Below, piece by piece: positions 58,723 to 64,000 of a DNA stretch of 64,000 bases. The DNA is from Bartonella grahamii subsp. shimonis. Lineage in GTDB: Bacteria; Pseudomonadota; Alphaproteobacteria; Rhizobiales; Rhizobiaceae. Numbering within the stretch: position 1 is the stretch's first letter; the number at the start of each line of letters is the position of its first letter. The stretch lies in assembly GCF_036327415.1 (NCBI RefSeq), contig NZ_CP123961.1, forward strand, positions 2,082,501-2,146,500, in the 5' to 3' direction. The notes beneath the pieces were generated by a model that did no database searches, was not told the DNA's origin, and saw only the letters and a list, made by a program, of their open reading frames with translations. The position numbers and the translations under genes were made by a program.

Positions 58723-59112
58723 TCATCTCTTATAGGTACGCACATAATAACGTGTTACTCCAGCCACATCATAATAGACAGTAGACAATAGACCTATATC
58801 TATTGGCATTATTTGATAATTCAAAATGATACCATTTTGCTGTTTTTGGGGTTTATCTGTATAAATCACGCGATATCCATTGCGTTGCAATAGATCGATA
58901 AATAAAGGTGTAAAATTATCTTCTATTTTACTTTTTTTCACAATAAACGTTGTTTGAGCTGGCGGTAAAGATTGTTTCAGATTGTGAACAAAATCATGAG
59001 CAATCAACTTTATATCAGCCTTCATAACATTTCGATCGACATAACTTGAATTATTCACAGATGCGCAACCAGCCACCAACACAAGCGGTAACGGGAATAA
59101 ATATCTTGACAT
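58723..59112 (-). CDS. TrbH-like lipoprotein
   Basis: 129 residues from the ATG at 59112 (GAGAGGG site 8 bases upstream); the frame is open to 59199 but without a site. The lipoprotein signal MSRYLFPLPLVLVAGCASVN has a lipobox VAGC with the lipidated Cys at residue 16. The rest (LPPAQTTFIVKKSKIEDNFT, then PLFIDLLQRNGYRVIY) follows the pattern of TrbH, an outer-membrane component of conjugative type IV secretion. No other trb gene is nearby, so it is an orphan; the match is by pattern and is moderately certain. Confidence 0.65.
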   Translation of the reverse strand: MSRYLFPLPLVLVAGCASVNNSSYVDRNVMKADIKLIAHDFVHNLKQSLPPAQTTFIVKKSKIEDNFTPLFIDLLQRNGYRVIYTDKPQKQQNGIILNYQIMPIDIGLLSTVYYDVAGVTRYYVRTYKR

Positions 59113-61345
59113 CTTAAACGCCCTCTCAATTATATCCTCTCCTGAAAAGCTCCTACACCAAAAAGTAAGAGCACCCCTGCTAAGAAGCAGGATTAACACT
59201 GCATTGGTTTGTAATCAAGTAGTCGTAAATCAATTTTTCCCGCGTTAAAAAAACGACCACCATTTCTGATAGCATTCAAAGCTTATGCTTAATATATCCT
59301 ATAGGCACTTATTTTCATGATATTCTGTATGAATATAGAATTGAAGACGGACTTATCCGTCAAAAAATCGTCTATTGAATGATTTCCCAAGCAGATAAAA
59401 TGATATCTTTTATCCCCATAAATTGAAATTATCATTGGGGGAAAAAGTCATTTTCGTTTGAATATTTATTTTACAAGCTATTTTGATCCCGTTTTCCCCC
59501 ACTATCGACAATTTCTACTTCTACTGCTAGCATTTCTTTTCTGGTTGCTCATTTACGCTCATCATAAACAATCCTATGTGTTTTTTAAGGCAATTGTGAA
59601 GCTCCTGAAAGAACAGCAAATAGAAGCTCCAAACCAACCACTGAACAATCCCTTATCTTAAAAAATCCCTCCCAAAAGACAAAACTTCCACCCCATACCA
59701 CTCTATAAACAATACCCCAACTTCTTACCCAACCAAATATCTCCACCGTCAAATCCCCCCAAAGGAGACCATACTCCAAAAGGCGCTATAAACCAGTCCT
59801 CCCCTAAGATATTCCCCACACTCTCTCCTCCAGTCACACACCACCCCCGTTCCATCCCAACTTACCCCCCATTCACAAATGCATCCCCCACATCCTCTCA
59901 CACCATTCCATCAATCTCCCTCGGCTTCATTCTGACACCCCAATCTTCTCACCACCATTTCACACCATGCCAAAAGCCCAACATGACAAAAGCATACACA
60001 GCACAAATCCACAAATCCCCACGTCCTTGAATTTCCACTTCACTTTTACAGATCCACATTTTTACGCTTTTACATCTTTACAGAAAGCAAAAAATCTGTA
60101 AAAAGTGCATTATACAATACCGTTTTCAACAACTGTCTTTAAAATCTCACCCCCATTTTCATTTAAATCATAAATATAAACCGCCCTATTATTGTATTGA
60201 CCAGCATAAAATTTTTCGACAAATTCTAACTATCGAAAGGGTTCATACGAAGCGTTTTACAACTTTTAAAAGAATTTTGCCCCACATCCAGTGCTTTTTT
60301 GTAACGGACAAGAATACATTTAATTGATTGACTATAAGAAAATTTGAAATGAGAAAACCTTTTCGTTTTTCTCATTCAATATCCGCAACGATAACTTATC
60401 CTTATCAGTCAATATTTTTTCGTAATACAAAACGCGCCAAAAGGAATGCACTTACGTTGCATATTCACGCGCTTGTTTTAAAGACAGATCTCTCAACGCT
60501 CGTCACACCCATTTCGCAAACGCTATCCCCCCGTGCAAGGCACAATGGTAAAGCCCCCCATGAAGTATATAAAATCCATTCAGCCCCCATCTTCACGCTT
60601 ATGGAGGAACAAGACCGACACCACCATCACAAAAACTCTGCCAGCTCGTGGGTGTTGCAGACAGCCCTTAGTCCTTGAAACGATCCATTAAAGGCATGCG
60701 CCTTTCTTGTACAGTTTTTCCCCACATGCATGGCCCACCCGCTCACGATGTACAAGCAAGTAATTTTAATTGATTCCATATGAGAGAACTGTGATGAAAA
60801 ATTTTTATTATACTCAGCGTTGTGATTCACATTAAAAAGATTATTTATCATTATAAATCAATATGTTATAACACAAGAGTGTCATCATCAAGCCGCTTGC
60901 CTTTTTCTAAAAGAAAAGCTTTATACTGAAAGAAAACATCTAAAAATTAGATAAAAAAAAAGGTTTGCCTCTAATAAACAAACCTTTGCAGAAAATTATT
61001 CACATAATTTTCAAACTTAAATTAATCGCTCTAGAAGTAATAAAGATACTTCAGAAGCACCAAAATGAATACAAAGATCTACTTAATACAAAATTAAGAA
61101 AAATCAAGAACAAAAAAATTTTATCGTTAATGCGCTCTTTAAAAATGCAGTTTCTTAACCCACGCCGCTCGACAATCTGGGCTGCTCAACAGTGCCTCCG
61201 ACCAATCCTTTCATCTCCCTCAAAAGACAGTATAAAAGGTTCACAGAGTAAGCCTTCGCTAAAAAGTATCAACCGCAAGCGCTCATAAAAGCCAGCATTG
61301 GCATAAAAGATCAGATTATTGAAAGTCTTGCTGAAATATCTTCCT
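59113..61345. repeat. 2.2-kb spacer with R2 copies, no supported gene
   Basis: A partial R2 segment lies at about 59625-59810 and another core near 60049. A TTG-start frame at 59458-59661 has one hydrophobic stretch (RQFLLLLLAFLFWLLIYAHH) but runs into the R2 repeat, so it may be the truncated end of a membrane protein gene. Frames at 60328-60678 and 60965-61288 have no ribosome site or family. Confidence 0.5.
60952..60987 (-). terminator. Rho-independent terminator, minus strand, orphan
   Basis: On the minus strand AAAGGTTTG and CAAACCTTT pair perfectly over 9 bases, followed by nine T. The nearest minus-strand gene (dsbB) already has its own terminator at 61346, so this one may end a separate short RNA from about 61000-61340. 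Confidence 0.7.
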
Positions 61346-61387
61346 AATAAATAAAAAGAAGCGGATTTTTAAATATTTCCGCCTCTT
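61346..61387 (-). terminator. Terminator of the DUF5993-dsbB unit
   Basis: On the minus strand AAGAGGCGGA pairs with TCCGCTTCTT (one G-U) and is followed by TTTATTTATT. It lies about 40 bases after the dsbB stop. Confidence 0.75.
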
Positions 61388-61425
61388 TAACAATAAAAAT
61401 TATGATGAGGGATTATTAAAAAATT

Positions 61426-62007
61426 TCAAGACTGTGAAGGGAACCAATTTGATAACAATTCATACCTTACAGGATCATCGGCACATTGTCCCCCACCACA
61501 TTCCAGTATGGTAGAAAGCAAATTTGCCGCAATCAAAAAAACAAATAAAAAACTTGCCGTTTTACTCAAGATTGGAAAAGGAGAAAATTCTTTGAACTTG
61601 TGTGCCAATTCGCCTAAAATCATGACAAATGAGACAGCAAAGATACAAAGAACAGAGATAATGAAAGCCCAAGTATAAAAATGCAATCCAAAGAACGTTG
61701 AACCATATCCCAAATCATCAGGTGTGATATGCAAAAAAACTTGCCGTGCTGCAACAACACTGGTTACCATACAACCGAGAATAACCATACCATAATGGGT
61801 ATTTTTCACCTTATAGTGAATATTGAGCAAGAACCCACAGCCTGCCAGCATCAATCCAACGCGCTGCAGCAAACAAAGGGGACAAGGTAATTCAAACTTT
61901 ACCAGTTGATAATAAAAAGCCACCACCAAGACAATAGATAACCCCATGAGTCCTAGCGTATTCATAAATATGACAAAGTGAGGATTTTTCTGTTCAACAT
62001 GTTCCAT
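61426..62007 (-). CDS. dsbB: DsbB-family disulphide bond protein
   Basis: 193 residues with about five membrane helices. The quinone-side CXXC motif is present in LPCPLCLLQRVG (C42, C45), the key signature of DsbB. The second redox pair appears as ECGGGQC near the C-terminus. DsbB passes electrons from DsbA to quinone. Its start is 10 bases after the stop of a 50-residue membrane protein, so the two form an operon ending at the hairpin at 61346. Confidence 0.88.
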   Translation of the reverse strand: MEHVEQKNPHFVIFMNTLGLMGLSIVLVVAFYYQLVKFELPCPLCLLQRVGLMLAGCGFLLNIHYKVKNTHYGMVILGCMVTSVVAARQVFLHITPDDLGYGSTFFGLHFYTWAFIISVLCIFAVSFVMILGELAHKFKEFSPFPILSKTASFLFVFLIAANLLSTILECGGGQCADDPVRYELLSNWFPSQS

Positions 62008-62017
62008 GGTTATTCTC

Positions 62018-62170
62018 TCAAAAAGATAAATTTAAAGTAGAAGTTGCGTGATGATTAAAAGTAAGAAGAATGACAACGAATAAAATTGCCCACAAAGCAT
62101 AACTTATATTTTTTTTGCCATATATAGTCGTTATTGCAGTACCTAAAGCGATTAAAAATGGAAAAAACAT
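62018..62170 (-). CDS. DUF5993-type small membrane protein
   Basis: 50 residues: MFFPFLIALGTAITTIYGKK, then NISYALWAILFVVILLTFNH and HATSTLNLSF. Two hydrophobic segments and the HHATS-LNLSF ending match what I know of DUF5993, a small family found next to dsbB-like genes in Proteobacteria. A strong AAGGAGAT ribosome site lies 10 bases before the ATG. It is directly upstream of dsbB (10 bases), so it probably works with it in the inner membrane. The function is not established. Confidence 0.85.
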   Translation of the reverse strand: MFFPFLIALGTAITTIYGKKNISYALWAILFVVILLTFNHHATSTLNLSF

Positions 62171-62962
62171 AGCTTCTAAATCTCCTTTACATCCGGTGTT
62201 TAACTTTCAATTCACTTCAGCGTTCACCATATTACAAAATTGGGCCAAAAAGAGACCATGGATTTAATATTCACAATTCATCATTCACTTTTCTTGTCAT
62301 TATATTTAAGTGAAAAAATAAAGAACTTTATAATTGCTAAGAAACACATCTTAACAAAAGCACAAAAGCGTTGATTATTCGCTTCCCTTTATATCAGCTA
62401 TTATTAAAGATATACCAATAATTATAAAGAGTATATTCCCCCCACTTATAAAAGAATCACTTGAACAGCAAAATTAAATAGCCTTTGAAATTGAGAGAGC
62501 GTCCTCTCTTTTTTCTCAAAAGAATATCCTCACTTTGCAACGCATTTTTTCTATAAAAATCTCTTTTTCCCATAAGCAATGTTTCAAATTGCAGTAGATT
62601 TCATAGTATATGGTGATCGTGTTTACTTTAGCAAATAAAAAATGAGAGATTTTAAAAAAACTTACAATCAATGGCTTTCCCCCAATGTATTGTTTCCTCT
62701 TATCGTAAATAAACGACAACCCCGCAGCTCAACAGCCTCATGGGTCCCACACCACCCCTTAACATTTTCACCCCCCCTCAAAAAAGTACTTCATGACCCT
62801 CAATACTCTGATTTTTCATCTCTCGAAATCCCCTTTAAATTTTTAGCTTTCCATCTTATTTGAAAAATAACTGTTTTTCTGTCATCAATTGGCTTTGCAA
62901 AGAGAATATAAAACTTTAAAAAAATAATGATAAAGGATCGCATTGAATCAAAAGGATGGTGA
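62171..62962. other. Spacer between DUF5993 and purE genes
   Basis: AT-rich divergent region of about 790 bases. Short frames at 62516-62863 lack support. It should hold both promoters; no purine riboswitch or PurR-like operator was recognised. Confidence 0.4.
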
Positions 62963-63460
62963 ATGATGAAAAAATCATGTGATGTCGCGATTTTAATGGG
63001 GAGCCAATCGGATTGGCAAACGATGTGCCATAGTGCAGATATTTTGACGAATCTTGGTATTTCTCATAGTTCGCATATTGTCTCAGCACACCGAACCCCT
63101 GAACGCCTTTATCAATTTGCAAAAGAAGCAAAAGAAGCAGGGTTTAAAGTTTTAATTGCCGGTGCGGGGGGTGCAGCACATCTTCCTGGTATGCTAGCAG
63201 CCCTTACTCCTCTTCCTGTGTTTGGTGTTCCAGTGCATTCTCATTCTCTTTCTGGTCAAGATTCTTTGCTTTCAATCGTGCAAATGCCCGCAGGGATACC
63301 CGTTGGCACATTAGCAATTGGCAAAGCAGGCGCAATTAATGCAGCACTTTTAGCGGCGGCTGTTATGGCGGTTTATGATCATGATCTTGCCCAACGATTA
63401 CAAGATTGGCGTCAACAACAAACAGCCAATGTCGCCCAAACGCCTGTAACGGAGGTTTAA
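62963..63460 (+). CDS. purE: N5-CAIR mutase PurE
   Basis: 165 residues. Class I PurE motifs: [46 protein letters not shown] and [17 protein letters not shown]. It moves the carboxyl group of N5-CAIR to give CAIR in purine synthesis, working with PurK. AAGGATGG precedes two consecutive ATG codons. The stop is one base from the purK ATG, and the purK ribosome site (GGAGG) lies in the last purE codons, so translation is coupled. Confidence 0.96.
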   Translation: MMKKSCDVAILMGSQSDWQTMCHSADILTNLGISHSSHIVSAHRTPERLYQFAKEAKEAGFKVLIAGAGGAAHLPGMLAALTPLPVFGVPVHSHSLSGQDSLLSIVQMPAGIPVGTLAIGKAGAINAALLAAAVMAVYDHDLAQRLQDWRQQQTANVAQTPVTEV

Positions 63461-63461
63461 A

Positions 63462-64000
63462 ATGGCACCGTTTTCCAATACGCCCGCGTCCAACATCACC
63501 GCCTCGTCCAACATCACCGCCTCGTCCCACACCACCGCCTCGTCCCACACCACCGCCTCGTCCCACACCACCGCTTCATCCCCCTCGTCCCTCTCGTCCC
63601 ACATGTTACCTCCAGGCAGCGTTATTGGTTTAATCGGCGGCGGACAATTAGCACGGATGCTCGCCATAGCGGCCGCAGAATTAGGATTTCGAACGGTTAT
63701 TTTTTGCCCTGAGGCCGATTGCCCAGCCGCTCAAACAGCAAACAGCCATATTGTTTCCTCCTATGATGATACATCAGCTTTAGATCATTTTATTTCTCAG
63801 TGTGATGTTGTCAGCTATGAATTTGAAAATCTTTCGCTTCAAACAGTTCAATATATAGAGAAGAGTAAGCCTGTTTATCCTTCTTCCAAAGCATTAGAGA
63901 TCACGCAAGATCGGCTTTTTGAGAAGCAATTTTTGCGTGATCAAGGGATTGGCACCGCCTCATGGTATGGTGTTGACAATTCTTCTTCTCTTCTTTCCGC
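63462..64000 (+). CDS. purK: N5-CAIR synthase PurK, 3' cut by window edge, with repeat-encoded N-terminus
   Basis: The first 179 codons are present. Residues 1-50 are unusual: an 18-base unit (ACCGCCTCGTCC plus AACATC or CACACC) repeated five times gives a Thr/Ala/Ser-rich extension (TASSNI, TASSHT). The true enzyme starts at about residue 51 (GSVIGLIGGGQLARMLAIAA), with the ATP-grasp N-domain following (CDVVSYEFENLSLQTV). PurK converts AIR, bicarbonate and ATP to N5-CAIR. An ATG just before the enzyme part (HMLPPG, at 63603) could give a normal-length start, but the GGAGG site is before 63462. Confidence 0.93.
   Translation, partial: MAPFSNTPASNITASSNITASSHTTASSHTTASSHTTASSPSSLSSHMLPPGSVIGLIGGGQLARMLAIAAAELGFRTVIFCPEADCPAAQTANSHIVSSYDDTSALDHFISQCDVVSYEFENLSLQTVQYIEKSKPVYPSSKALEITQDRLFEKQFLRDQGIGTASWYGVDNSSSLLS
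63480..63590 (+). repeat. 18-bp in-frame minisatellite in purK
   Basis: Five units of 18 bases, so copy-number change keeps the reading frame. A related CTCGTCC half-unit follows at the end. Confidence 0.9.

Noticed and set aside
59458..59661. Small membrane protein gene
   Set aside because: Only a TTG start, and the frame runs into the R2 repeat; at best a gene remnant.

Overview
The window looks like a chromosomal segment of a Bartonella species (Alphaproteobacteria, Hyphomicrobiales). The evidence is the alphaproteobacterial general stress response locus (EcfG, NepR, PhyR and two HWE/HisKA_2-type kinases), a DUF4167 gene, the infA-maf-yacG cluster, and repeated leader-RNA plus XRE-regulator cassettes that match what I remember of the Bartonella-specific Brt RNAs and Trp proteins. 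The DNA is AT-rich with low coding density. Long spacers are filled with minisatellites, degenerate dispersed repeats and gene remnants, as expected of a host-restricted genome under decay. The species cannot be fixed from the sequence alone.

Layout. 1-815: end of an EmrA/HlyD-type adaptor gene and a truncated EmrB-type transporter. 1082-3067: M23 peptidase. 3913-8330: general stress response locus. 9201-16040: minisatellite, small membrane proteins, the DUF4167 gene, and a four-copy 300-bp repeat. 17958-33987: minus-strand phage-type structural cluster (small and large terminase, portal, scaffold, N4-gp56 capsid, adaptor, two tail genes and hypothetical genes). It has no visible integrase, replication, repressor or lysis gene, so it resembles a gene transfer agent (probably BaGTA) more than a complete prophage. 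34500-39451, 47537-48158 and 57779-58420: eight leader-RNA cassettes, five with an intact XRE regulator and three with a truncated one. 41602-44181: ClpB. 45105-46087: a DUF3472-like pseudogene. 48848-53476: two MFS transporters and a VapBC-type toxin-antitoxin pair. 54295-55754: yacG, maf, infA. 58723-59112: TrbH-like lipoprotein. 61426-62170: dsbB with a 50-residue DUF5993 gene. 62963-64000: purE and the start of purK.

How it works together. In the stress locus, phosphorylated PhyR should capture the anti-sigma factor NepR and free EcfG, with the two flanking kinases as candidate inputs. In the XRE cassettes, each promoter drives a structured leader of about 215 nt that ends at a strong Shine-Dalgarno sequence and a GTG start. 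Hairpin stems in the leader covary between copies. The central hairpin can also pair with a segment just upstream of the ribosome binding site, which suggests a switching leader.

Two wider patterns stand out. First, short copies of gene ends (terminase small subunit, DUF4167 gene, a phage gene, an MFS gene) are repeated in tandem beside the intact gene. Second, a degenerate element with core CTCAAAGAGCARTGTTTTA recurs about twenty times in the spacers and can often form a hairpin with sequence downstream.
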